Assembly (NCBI GenBank): GCA_015680685.1
Contig: MNCI01034978.1
Span: forward strand, 450,699 to 514,698
Direction of reading: 5' to 3'
Length of the DNA stretch: 64,000 nucleotides
Source of the DNA: Gnetum montanum
Lineage: Eukaryota; Streptophyta; Gnetopsida; Gnetales; Gnetaceae
Every line of letters starts with the position of its first letter. Within the stretch, counting starts at the first letter, position 1. Below are positions 11,206-21,482 of this stretch, one piece after another. The position numbers and the translations under genes were made by a program. The notes beneath the pieces were generated by a model, which saw only the letters and a program-made list of their open reading frames with translations, made no database searches and was not told where the DNA came from.

Positions 11206-14200
11206 TTAGCATAGGTGGCCATCTCCCCCATGACTGAGTTGTGAGGGAGAGATCCGAAGTAGTGAGCGCCTATTTGAATTTCTAAGCAGTGCCCAACTTC
11301 TCCCAATTGATGATCTTAAATTCAGGGGTGGAAGTTGGCGACGCTCACGTTCCAATGTGTCTATGCCACGGTTGTTGGCATGAGTTGCCTCAGTTCGTTC
11401 CATGCATATTTGTTTGCTCTTATGAGAAGCTGTCAACCACGGGGTGTCTACTACTTCTTGTGTGGTTGCTACATACAGGCATCTTTGTTGCAGAGTTTCC
11501 TGGGCACACCTGTGACATGGAGACATTTCCTCCGTGTCATCACCCGATGAATCACTGTATGTGATGCATGGAACTATCCTCTTCTCGATCTTTCCACATA
11601 TGTTTATCTTGGAGATTTCCAAGGAAAGATCACGGATCCTAAGGCATGCATCTACTGTGCTTAGCCATGCCCTTCCCATTATAATTGGGAAGTCCCCTTC
11701 GTTGTTGTTAACATCGATCACTAGGAAGTCTGCTGGGTAGGACCAACCACACACAGTGGTGATAACGTCCTCCACCAAACCCAATGGGATGGCAATGGAC
11801 TGGTCTGCCAGCTCCAGTTGAATGTTGCTCTTCTTAAGTTGGGGCAGGTTCCAGGCGTGATACATCTTTCGCGAAATTAAGTTGACTCCGGAACCTGAGT
11901 CAAGAAGAGCTCGATGTGGCGCATTCCCAGCGATCTGCAAATGAATAAAGGGACTCCCAGGGTCAGTTAGTTTCCTGGGAAGGTGGCCTACCTTGATCCA
12001 GTCAGTTACGGTATGTGTTAGCATAACCGTATGCGTTACATTCCCTTGGACTGAAGGGTGCTCCGAAGTGTTAGTAGTTAGAGGCCTATACATATACCCG
12101 TCCGCTTGTTGTTGCGAGAGCCTATCCGGGCTCCTAGTTCTGAAAAAGGGTCTCCTTTTTGTACAGTTATCGCCAGAACTAGTGTCCGGTTGGATATTTA
12201 CACTCTGAATATTTACAGATCTCGCGGCGTGACGTTGCTGCGGTTGGGTAGGTAATTCCCCTTGCATTGTTGGAGCAGGAGGTGTTATGGGAACTACTTG
12301 AGGAAAAGGTGCGGGTGGAGTTAGAGGATGGACAGAATGTGGAATGTCTCCCGGAGGAGAAGGAGTCCTTCTGAAGTACTCCCGAGCGTAGTAGTGACGG
12401 CGTGGAGTGTGACTCATAGCGTCACCTGGAGAAACTGGCTGCTGCACATAATAACCATAAGGATCAGGCTGCCGGTAAGGGTATCGATGTGTTGGCTGTG
12501 GCATCCCCCATGACTGTGGGTATTGCCACTGCTGATGTTGCTCGATGGGCTGCGGAGGTGTTCCACTTGGATAATACGTCAAGGGTTGGTGGAACTGCCT
12601 CGGGTTACCTTGTGGATAAGGTAACCTTCTGGGTGTTTGCCGTTGATTAAGTCTTGGATTTAATGCATACACCCCAGACTCCTGCAGATGTGAGATAATT
12701 GGACAACATCCCTTAGGATGGTCATAATAGCAGACCTCACATCCACCGTCATTGTCTGAATCAGAATTTTCAGCCTCATCGGAGTTAGAGATTTTTCCCT
12801 TACCCTTGTTATGTGCAGGGTTAAAGTTTCTCCGCTTGTCTTTGCTTTTATCACTACTTTGCTCATCCTTAGACTCTTCTACAATTTTCAGGACTGTTTC
12901 TATTCGTGAGTCTAAGGAATCCCACATTTGGTCTACCTTAGCCGATACCTCCGTTGTTAACTTTTGGATCGGCACAGTTTTCCTGTTCACCAACTCTTCG
13001 AGTGGTGACTCATCCTCCTCATCACAGAATTTCACTCCCTTCTTACGAAGGGAGGGATCACGGTTGTATTCCTCCGCACTTTCTCTTTTCCGTAGCTCAC
13101 CCTCTTCTTGCGCTACTTGTTCCAACAATACTTCAACTTCATGGGCTCTTAGTTGGGAGAGTCTCCCTTGGGCGTAAGTCCCAAGAGTTCTTCTCGTTTC
13201 ATTTCGTAGCCCATCCACGAGGTGGCGAAGTTGATCCCGCTTAGCGTACCCATGGCCCGGGCAACGATGTAGCAATGTGTAGTAACGGGCCATGGCAGCA
13301 TCCAAGGATTCATGAGCTCCTTGTTTCCAGCCTTGGATCTGCTTACGCAAGTTAGACACTCTGGAGTACGTTTGATATTTGTTGTTGAACAATTCAAGCA
13401 TCGTACTCCACCTCCTGATGGTTTCCGGTTCTAAGGACCGGTACCAGCTTTCTGCTTCTTTAGTGAGTGTCCTAGGGAACAACTTGAGTTTCTGCCACTC
13501 ATTGTCTATGTTCTGCAAGGCACAGGCATCGTGGAATGCCTGTAAATGATGTTGAGGATCAGCGTTGTATCCCCCTTCAAAACGTGGGATATTATTTATA
13601 TCCAAACGCTTGATCCTACTGTCTTTTAAATGCCTTGTGGGAATCCTAACTGCCTCTCTAATATCAAGCATACTTCGGGTTGCGAATAGGGGTTCGTCAT
13701 GATCATCTCTTTCATGACGTCTGTGATGTCTACGTGGTGGTTCCCTATTCTCCCTACGTCCTTGCCCTTGTCCTAACTCCTCTCGACCTTCCTGTCGAGG
13801 CATTTCATCTCTTTTACCTTTACTCTCCGCGTTATGCTCATGGTGGCTGCGCCCAGATGTGGAAGGAGAGGGTGAATGATGAGATGAAGGAGAAGAAGAA
13901 GGGGATCCATCACCATGGTGATGTTTCTTGCCTTCTCTTCGGCTGCTTCGGCCCCGATCGTTGTGACGATCAACGAGTCCGTCATTAGTGCGAGTGATTG
14001 TTCCTGCCGTGAACAGCTGGTGCTCACGGGGATCAGAGCCTGGAATATGTATCGTTGATCTAAGGCCCTGATGCCTAACCTCTTCACTAGAGTGAGGAGG
14101 AGGAACATCATTTTCTAAGAAACCCATCGTGAGGGGTTCCTCTTCTCCTATTTCACTAATGACGTGGGGAACCTTGCCCTTCAGTAGTGAATGTTGGCTC

Positions 14201-14550
14201 TCCTGCCTTGCATCCCGAATATGTTGGGCATTTGTGGGATGATAATCCCTTGTATCATGGTCATCCAAAACGTATTCTGCGAACAGCTCATGCATGCCAA
14301 TCTGTACCAAGGCACGGAAAAGCATGTTGGGAGCGGATCGATCTGGGGGTAACACGATGTTACCTTGCATGTCTCTCCACCGCAGTTGCTCATCTTGATG
14401 GAAAACAAAGGTAAAATCCGGCACATACTCATCGGGATGAGTATATGTGACCTTAGATTGTTGAGGACATGGTTGATCTCGGTTATGCGTATGATGCTGA
14501 CTTTCTCCTGTATTGTCCTTAGGTGAGTTGATTTCGTGAGAAGAAGCCAT
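11206..14550 (-). CDS. intact gag-protease polyprotein of element C (1114 aa)
   Basis: One open frame with no stop. The ATG at 14550 (MASSHEIN) lies about 128 bp inside the primer site and matches the starts of the related copies. In order: a family-specific N-terminal domain (about 33-115, motif HQDEQLRWRD), a Ser/His/Arg-rich charged linker (about 190-290), a retrotransposon gag domain (about 320-490, LELFNNKYQTYSRV), and a knuckle-like CX2CX3HX4C block (about 603-616, CEVCYYDHPKGCC). A Tyr/Pro/Gln-rich low-complexity linker follows (about 640-770), then an aspartic protease (DSGSGVNLIS near 883, IIMGRAWL near 940). Gag would form virus-like particles and protease would process it. The C-terminus (SHGGDGHLC) is homologous to the end of pol in element A, marking the pol-deletion junction. 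RT and integrase are absent. Confidence 0.95.
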   Translation of the reverse strand: MASSHEINSPKDNTGESQHHTHNRDQPCPQQSKVTYTHPDEYVPDFTFVFHQDEQLRWRDMQGNIVLPPDRSAPNMLFRALVQIGMHELFAEYVLDDHDTRDYHPTNAQHIRDARQESQHSLLKGKVPHVISEIGEEEPLTMGFLENDVPPPHSSEEVRHQGLRSTIHIPGSDPREHQLFTAGTITRTNDGLVDRHNDRGRSSRREGKKHHHGDGSPSSSPSSHHSPSPSTSGRSHHEHNAESKGKRDEMPRQEGREELGQGQGRRENREPPRRHHRRHERDDHDEPLFATRSMLDIREAVRIPTRHLKDSRIKRLDINNIPRFEGGYNADPQHHLQAFHDACALQNIDNEWQKLKLFPRTLTKEAESWYRSLEPETIRRWSTMLELFNNKYQTYSRVSNLRKQIQGWKQGAHESLDAAMARYYTLLHRCPGHGYAKRDQLRHLVDGLRNETRRTLGTYAQGRLSQLRAHEVEVLLEQVAQEEGELRKRESAEEYNRDPSLRKKGVKFCDEEDESPLEELVNRKTVPIQKLTTEVSAKVDQMWDSLDSRIETVLKIVEESKDEQSSDKSKDKRRNFNPAHNKGKGKISNSDEAENSDSDNDGGCEVCYYDHPKGCCPIISHLQESGVYALNPRLNQRQTPRRLPYPQGNPRQFHQPLTYYPSGTPPQPIEQHQQWQYPQSWGMPQPTHRYPYRQPDPYGYYVQQPVSPGDAMSHTPRRHYYAREYFRRTPSPPGDIPHSVHPLTPPAPFPQVVPITPPAPTMQGELPTQPQQRHAARSVNIQSVNIQPDTSSGDNCTKRRPFFRTRSPDRLSQQQADGYMYRPLTTNTSEHPSVQGNVTHTVMLTHTVTDWIKVGHLPRKLTDPGSPFIHLQIAGNAPHRALLDSGSGVNLISRKMYHAWNLPQLKKSNIQLELADQSIAIPLGLVEDVITTVCGWSYPADFLVIDVNNNEGDFPIIMGRAWLSTVDACLRIRDLSLEISKINICGKIEKRIVPCITYSDSSGDDTEEMSPCHRCAQETLQQRCLYVATTQEVVDTPWLTASHKSKQICMERTEATHANNRGIDTLERERRQLPPLNLRSSIGRSWALLRNSNRRSLLRISPSQLSHGGDGHLC

Positions 14551-14677
14551 TTCTATTGGTGTGCTAATTTCACCGTTATTTATTGTTCTTGATTAACTGA
14601 TTAACCCTAAGGTTCGTTTTAAGCTCACAACGATGTGAGTGATATCCCTTATGTTAAATTGGCGAAAAAACACTTAG

Positions 14678-14695
14678 TCCCCGGCAACGGCGCCA
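14678..14695 (-). promoter_or_regulatory. primer-binding site of element C, perfect tRNA-Asp match
   Basis: On the - strand TGGCGCCGTTGCCGGGGA, one base inside the 5' LTR. It is the exact complement of the 3' end of plant tRNA-Asp(GUC) including CCA, as I know that tRNA. It is the undecayed reference for the other primer sites in the window. Confidence 0.93.
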
Positions 14696-14696
14696 A

Positions 14697-15736
14697 TGAT
14701 GAGTGGCGAGGTACCCCTACACTCCACCATACGAATACGAGCGTACACGCGCGATCCGGTCGAACTCCGCAGACTAAATGCCTTAACGCCACAAGAAACA
14801 CTTGGGGTTAATCGTTCGTTGTCTTCCCAGGCTTGCTTGTATGTGTCACGGTGTATGGTTAAGCAAGTCTGAGGTATGTGATTTTTTTGGTATTTTCGGC
14901 TTATCTTCTATGCTACCAGGAGAAAGGGTTGAGAAAACTAAACTAACTCTAACTAAGATCTAAGTCTAAATTAACTAGCGTCAGCATCCGTTCCCACTTG
15001 CCGGACACACCCTGAACTATGCAACTGCAGCTTACCAAACGCTAATCGTTACTGGGATCGCCACACGTAACGCAAGTGCTCGAAGTGGTCGTACTGAGGC
15101 ACCTATTTAGCCTACGTGTGATAAGCAGCCGATTCCTTAGCCAGCCGTACACACCCGTGGGTGCTCGTAACTAAGTCGTACTTATCACACGATCTAGCCT
15201 AGCAATGAGCAGCCGATTCCTCAACTAGCCGTACACATTAGACCCGGGAGTTACCAAGCGCAGAATCCTGGAATACGCTACTGGGTTACCAAGCATCCAA
15301 TGCTCGTAATTGAGTCGTACTCATGCATTGCGTCAAGCAGCCGATTCCTTGACTAGCCGTACACGTCCGTAGACGCTCGTAATCAAGTCGTACTTGAACG
15401 CACTAGGAAAGCAGGAAATAAAGCAATAAATGAAACCACGTGCTGCAAGGTTTATCCAAACAAGTTCGTCTTTATTGCCGTACACAACTTGGGTTCAGGT
15501 TACAAGCTGCTCGAATAAAGAACCGTTCACTCTAGGACTCCTACTGCGGGCACATGGGGAAAAATTCTAACTCTGGAGTGATCAATCTGCCAGAGCTTCG
15601 CTACACTAGCCAGGATTGGGAAATAAGGGGAGTGCCGCCTCTTATTTATAGAAATGGCGATGGGACGCGATATCACGTACGCGATATCGCAGGAGAAGAC
15701 GCGATATCGCGGCCTAGTGTAAGTCGCGTCTCATCA
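14697..15736 (-). repeat. 5' LTR of element C
   Basis: 1040 bp, TGATGAG to CTCATCA, followed by the GTTTA target duplication. TATA box near 15645-15656 and poly(A) hairpin 15469-15521. The U3 palindrome array (about 15667-15710) is one unit shorter than in the 3' LTR. Confidence 0.96.
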
Positions 15737-15741
15737 GTTTA

Positions 15742-16019
15742 TTATAAAGTTCGTCTTTATTACCGTACACAAATGTGTTCTCAAGTACAAATTGCTTGAA
15801 TAAAGATCCATTCACTCTATGACTCCTATTGCAGGCACACAGAAATTATTCTAACTCTGGAATGGTAAAACTACAAGAATTTGGCTAAGGGTCTAAGTCT
15901 AACTATCTTGAACAAGGAAAGTCGTCTCTTATTTATAGAAGATGAGGCAGGACGTGATATCGTGTATGCAATATCGCATGGCAGATGCGATATCGTGTAC
16001 GCGATATCGCAGCTCATTA
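15742..16019 (-). repeat. 5' LTR of element B, second segment
   Basis: It continues the LTR broken at 8113: poly(A) hairpin, TATA box (near 15940) and a U3 with GCGATATCGC-type palindromes (about 15955-16010). It ends CTCATTA, a mutated form of CTCATCA, followed by the ATTAT target duplication of B. Confidence 0.9.
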
Positions 16020-16024
16020 ATTAT

Positions 16025-19000
16025 CTAATGATCAAGATAGAAAACTACAAAGGTAACTTCCCCATCATTATGGAAAGGGCATGGTTAAGCATGATTGATG
16101 CACGAATGGGCATAAGGAACATTTCCTTGGAAATCTCAAAGGAAAATGAATTTGGAAAGCTGGAGAAGAAGAGTGTTCCATGCATCACGTATAGTTATAA
16201 CACGTGCAATTTCATGTAGAAAATATGGTCCATTAAGAGTACATTCCTCAAAGCATGTAATCAGTGTCCACAAGAAACAGATATCCAAAGGTGCCTGTAT
16301 GCAGTATCCATAAAAAAAAAGGACACCTAGTGGCTGATAGCTAACTCTAACAGTAGCACATTGTGCATAGAATTGAGAGCCTAACATGTGCTTATGTTAA
16401 AGGCATGGATGAACTCAAGCAAGTTCATCACCAGCTCTCAGATGATGAAGATGATGGTACTTGTTGGGGAGAGTTGGAAATCCCTGATAATCTCAAATAG
16501 GAGTACTTAGAGATAAAAACTCTACCAGCCAACATGGAATATGCATTTTTAAACAATGGCAAGCTAGCCATAATCAATGCAAATCTTGCTATTGAACAAA
16601 AAGATAAGCTATTAAAGGTGGTTAATAAATGGTCAATAGCCTTTGCTTGGTCATATCTTTAGCTAACAAGAATTGATCCAAGGATATGCCAGCATCGCAT
16701 CGACACTGCTCAAGCCATGAAACTAAGAAGCAGCCATAGAGGTAGCTGAACCCCAAATTAAAATAGATCATCAAGGAGGAAATAGAACAACTCCTTAAGG
16801 TAGGGTTCATCTATCCCATCGTAGATAGTGAGTGAGTTATTCCACTCATAATTGTGCCAAAGAAAGATGGAAAGTGGTAGGTTTGCATCGACTTTAGGCT
16901 ATTGAACATGGTAACATTTAAAGATCATTTTCCATTACCATTTGTGAACCAAGTATTGGACACTATCTCTGAGCATTACTATTATAGTTACTTGGATGGT
17001 TATCATGGCTATAACCAAATCCAAATCACGCTAGAGGATTAGGCCATGATAACATTTACCAATCCCTGGGGGACTTTTGCATTTTGTAAGATTGCATTTG
17101 GTCTATGCAATGCCCCTACAACATTTCAATGCTTAATCCTTAGTAATTTCCAATAGCAGATAGGGAATAGGGTAGAAGTCTTTATGGATGATTTCTCTAC
17201 ATATGGGACTACATTTGAGCAAGCCTTAGACCACCTTGAGCAAGTACTAAAGAGATGTGTTGAAATAAACCTTAGGCTCAATTAGTGGAAAAGCTATTTA
17301 ATGGTCCAGAAAGGCATAGTACTAGGGAAAAGATTAAGGTAGACCTAGAAAAAATAAGGGTTATCCAAGGAATCACATGCCAACCAACGATAGTTAAAGA
17401 CGTCCAATCATTCCTTGGACATACTAACTACTACTAGTGATTCATGGAGAATTTTTGTAAGATCGCAAAGCCATTAGTTGAGCTTATGAAGAAAGATGTT
17501 CTGTTCATCTAGACTAAGAAGTGTGAACATGCATTCCAATAATTAAAGGATAAACTCATAGAAACTCCAATTCCATGGGTACTAGACTAGTCTAGACCAT
17601 TTCACATAATGATAGACACATCTAATTATGCTTTGGGAGCTGTGCTTATGCAATTGGATGATAAAAAATGTCCATATTACATCCATTGCATGAGCCGAAG
17701 CATTGTGGATGCATAGCTCAATTACAACACAACGAAGAAAGAATTAATGCTAGTGGCGTATGCTCTTGAAAAGTTTAGGCACTATGTTCTTGGGTATAAA
17801 GTATTTGTGCACACAAGCCATAGTGCCATCCACTTTCTAATGAACAAGTCAATGGTGAGCCCATGTATCATACAATAGTTCGTGATCTTGCAAGAATTTG
17901 ATCTCATAATGGTAGATTGAAAAGGGTCTGAGAATGTGATCGCTAACCACCTCTCTTGGTTAAGATGGGATAATAGAGATGAGGAGAGCCCACTCTCTGA
18001 TCAATTTCTAAATGAACTCCTCTTTACAGGAGCAATAAAAGACCAAGTTCCCATAGAAACAAAATGGTACAATGACATCCTCACTTACCTTCTCACTTAG
18101 GAGATGACACAATATCTAGACTTTAGGAAGAAACAACAGTTTCTCCATTGGATAAAGTACTTCATGGAAATCAATGGATACCTTTACAAGGTGTGCATCA
18201 ATGGCCTGGTTCATTGGTGTGTCCCTGATGCAGATCAATTGAGTGTTCTTTAGGATGCTCACAAAGGCCCTTGCAGAGGCCACTATGCAAGGAGGCACAT
18301 GGCCATAAAAATCCTAATGGTAGGATACTATTTGCCTATAGTCTTTAGGGATGCCCACTAGTTTGTTTGATCTTGTGAACATTGTTAAAGAGATAGTTGG
18401 ATGATCACTCAAATGGAGGATCCTCAACAATGGATTCAACCACTGGAGCCCTTTGACATATGGGGCATCGACTTCATGGGTTCCATCACACCCATGTCCA
18501 ATAGAAAGGCCTATATCATTGTAGTAGTCAACTACTACACCAAATGGGCAAAAGCAGCAGTCGTCACCAATTGTACATCATCCATTGCCACTAGATTTGT
18601 ACAACAAAATGTTGTCAATAGGTTTGGGGTGTCACATGCACTAATTTCTGACAATGGAACTCACTTCACAAGTGCCACTATTAGAAATTTGTTACAATGG
18701 TTGGGGGTTGAACATAAACTAATAACACCATACATCTCCAAGCCAATGGTCAAGTAGAGATCACTAATAGGGAGATTACAAAGATTCTAATAAGGAGCAT
18801 AAGAAAATATAGGAAAATTTGGAGCACAAAACTCAACGATGCCCTATGAGCTTACTGCTCAACATGGAAACTTCCTATTGGCTACTTTCCTTACGAGCAA
18901 GTATACAAAAAACTTACAACACTCCTAATCCAATTCAAGCTCTATACACTCTCAACAGCCTGTGAACTAAATCTTCACTTGAGCCTAGCACAAAAAGAAA

Positions 19001-19390
19001 GACTGATCAACCTTAATGTGCTAGATGAAAATTGATTAGTGGTCCTATCTTTGAATGAAGTGCACAAGGCATTTAACAAGCAACAACATGACCTGAGAAT
19101 ATGAAAAGTAAAATTCCAATAGGGAGATAAGGTTCACTATTGGAACCCCACACATGCACCATAAAAAACTAAGTTTCAAATGTTGTAGGAGGGACCTTAT
19201 ATAATTGCTAAAACCTTTCCCTTTGAGGCCATGACCATATACAAGCCTAAGACCCTAAATAAAAGGCAGTTAGTTAACATCCAACAAGTAAAGCTTTTCC
19301 ATGAGCCCAAGCAAGCCAATGCAACAAATGCCCCAACAGATGGACAACCATGCTCAATTTTTCGGATCTCCTCCTTCTAACTTAGTCATG
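16025..19390 (+). pseudogene. protease tail, RT, RNase H and integrase of element A
   Basis: Protease tail about 16030-16220 (FPIIMERAWLS). RT about 16790-17330 with IDFRLLN, the palm aspartate in YLDGY and the catalytic FMDDFS (about 17180-17198). RNase H about 17600-17950 (MIDTSNYALGAV). Integrase has a zinc-binding segment (GHYARRH and CEHC, about 18280-18390) and a DDE core: WGIDFMG (about 18462), ISDNGTHF (about 18642), and the glutamate near 18747 in a shifted frame. A C-terminal part runs to about 19300. Many stops and at least one frameshift make it nonfunctional. GIDFMG and the lack of a visible chromodomain fit Athila/Tat rather than chromoviruses. Confidence 0.9.
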
Positions 19391-21482
19391 GGGGAGATGG
19401 CCATCCATGCTAAATCATCCACATGGATCCTCAATTTTTATATTTTTAATTTTTCACATTTTTGATTTTGCAAGTTATTTATTTTACAACTTTTTGATTT
19501 TCAAAATTTTTCCTATTTTTATACCATTTTTTGTTTTCACCATCGTTAATACGTTTAAATATTTATTGGATATTTTACACTTTCTTATATTTTGTTTTGT
19601 TTGAATGTGATTTTCAATTTTTTGCTCATAAAAGTGCTTTATTGCCAACAGGACACAATGTGCTATGGTTGCTACTAATGGTCGTTTGTGCTTTATGTTT
19701 GATTTGCTAATGTCTAGTTTCTATTTTTGAATTTTTGTACCAATGACTCAGTTATGGTTTCTTTTTCATGGAATGAGCACTGAGTCCATGACATCCACCC
19801 ATTCACAAACTCTATGGTTTTCCTTATTTTGGAAGTTTAAGATCCCTTTCATTAAATAAAATTTTAATAAATTGGTGACCTTAGTAATTTCTAAAATTGT
19901 GAAGGATTCAAAGGTTTGAACAAGGTGTGACTTCAAGGGAACTAAATACTCTTCACACTCCTCTACTTACTTGGGTGCTTGAGTGTTTTTCATCAACTTC
20001 ATACCATTCCATGTTCTAATAATAGGAAGTCAAATAAGTCTTTGCATGGTGTGGTTCCCATCCAAAAAGAAAAAAAATAAAATCAAAATAAAAATACAAA
20101 AAAATTAGAAAAAAAAATAAAAAAAACCTTATGGGAATTCAAAATACACCCCTTAGATAAATACATGGGCTACAAGCATTGGTTATGGGACTAGAAAGAA
20201 ATGCACCCATGCCTGAAGGTCCCCTCTAACTAAGGCCCTATCTCACTTCCTACTTCTCTTTTCTTCCCTTTATGGAATGGTGGTTGTTTTATGGGAGCAC
20301 TCTTGTGTCTCGAGGGGATGGATCAATATTGGAGTGGTGATGCAAAGTCACTAAAAAAGGTTAGTTTTGGTTTGGACTAAGAATGAACCTTCTTCAGTCA
20401 TTTTAAACATAAACTCCATAAGGAACTTCTTATGACCTTAGTTTGGAATTCCATTCCACCTCCTCTATCATCCATATATGTTGACCATAATTCACCTCAC
20501 TATCGGTGTCCATGTTCTTGGTTCCATGTCTTAGTCTGATGTACTTGAATTCTTAAGTAGAATCTTTTAGGTTTTGGTCCTTAACTTCCATTACCCATTA
20601 ATCACCTATGGGGCCCACAAACTCCTTAGGATAAGGTTATGAAAGGGCAAAAAGGGCATGTTCCTACTATGGGGACGACCAAATTTCACATCTCTTGGTT
20701 AGGTTCATTAAGTACCTTATCCTTAGGCATTCTTGCAATCTGAATCTTTTGTACACCCATCTTCTACATCACACCATGTGTTCCTTTATAAATTTTATTC
20801 ATTAAACACATTCTTCATCAAATTTTTCAATTTTTGAACTTTCAAAGATCCTCTTCAATGATTTTATCATATTCTTGGCTTTTCTAGAATTCCATGGACT
20901 CAAATTTCATTGAAAAAATCAGTATATTTTTTGACATATTGATGTTTGAAATTTTGGTCAATGGGCCCTATATACGAGGTCTTGTTGATAGAGTGGACCT
21001 ATACACAAGGCCCCATCAACATAAGACAAAAATAGTGTAAATAGGTCTAACTCTATTTAGAAATTTTTACCATTTCTCACAAATGCCAAAGGAGTTTTTT
21101 AATTTCTCAAAGCCGAGAACCTTCTTGAGCCCATGACTTACAAACTGTTTATCCAAATCACTTCGTTCTTCAATGCTAAAGCTACCAAAGGTAACCTCTT
21201 TGTCATGGGGGCCACAAATGTACCATTTTTGATAGAAAATTTCTTGCAATTTTTTCTACCTCCCATAAAGGATTAATTGAAAAATCAACCATTAAACACC
21301 AAATTTCAAGAGTTAAACCTTTTCAATAAGCTTTGGTGAAATTTATAATGAATAATTAATAAATTAATCAATCTGCTATAGTCCAACCTTAGCCAAAGTG
21401 TAACTAACTAATAAGAGATGGAATTCAAACATTTAAAGTTACACATTATACCTACTAATCCATGGATGTGTTGTGATCGCAA
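19391..21482 (+). other. noncoding region between pol and the extra ORF of element A
   Basis: No credible gene. It starts next to a polypurine-like motif (AGTCATGGGGGAGATGG, about 19385-19401) and aligns with the 3' noncoding regions of the other elements, for example the AACCACACCATGCAAAG and CAAGCACCC segments in the opposite orientation. At about 20955-21025 there is a cluster of TCAATGGGCCC and GGTCTTGTTGAT words that resembles the U3 of this element's own LTR. Confidence 0.65.

Larger units (their letters stand above)
8114..15736 (-). mobile_element. Element C: young gag-protease-only LTR retrotransposon with intact ORF
   Basis: Two near-identical LTRs (8114-9184 and 14697-15736) end in the inverted repeat TGATGAG/CTCATCA, with a 5-bp target duplication (ATTTA/GTTTA, one mismatch). 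A perfect tRNA-Asp primer site, a polypurine tract and one uninterrupted gag-protease ORF are present. Between the ORF stop (11206) and the polypurine tract there are only about 2 kb of noncoding DNA, so RT, RNase H and integrase are absent. This is the layout of TR-GAG-type non-autonomous elements described in plants. It is inserted in an LTR of element B. Confidence 0.95.
1238..16019 (-). mobile_element. Element B: non-autonomous gag-protease LTR retrotransposon, inserted in A and itself interrupted by C
   Basis: B is bounded by TGATGAG at 1238 and CTCATTA (mutated CTCATCA) ending at 16019, with a perfect 5-bp target duplication ATTAT on both sides. In - strand order it has a 5' LTR (split by C), a tRNA-Asp-like primer site, a decayed gag-protease, a 3' noncoding region, a polypurine tract and a 3' LTR. 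Without C and its target duplication it is about 7.15 kb. No RT, RNase H or integrase remnant is visible between protease and the 3' noncoding region, except a stretch of about 130 bp matching the region at the very end of pol in element E. B therefore looks pol-deleted rather than merely decayed. Confidence 0.88.

Noticed and set aside
12752-13177. 141-codon open frame on the + strand
   Set aside because: Shadow of the intact gag-protease ORF of element C on the opposite strand.
14678-14695. Possible tRNA-Asp gene
   Set aside because: Only the 18 nt complementary to the tRNA 3' end are present, beside an LTR; this is a primer-binding site, not a tRNA gene.
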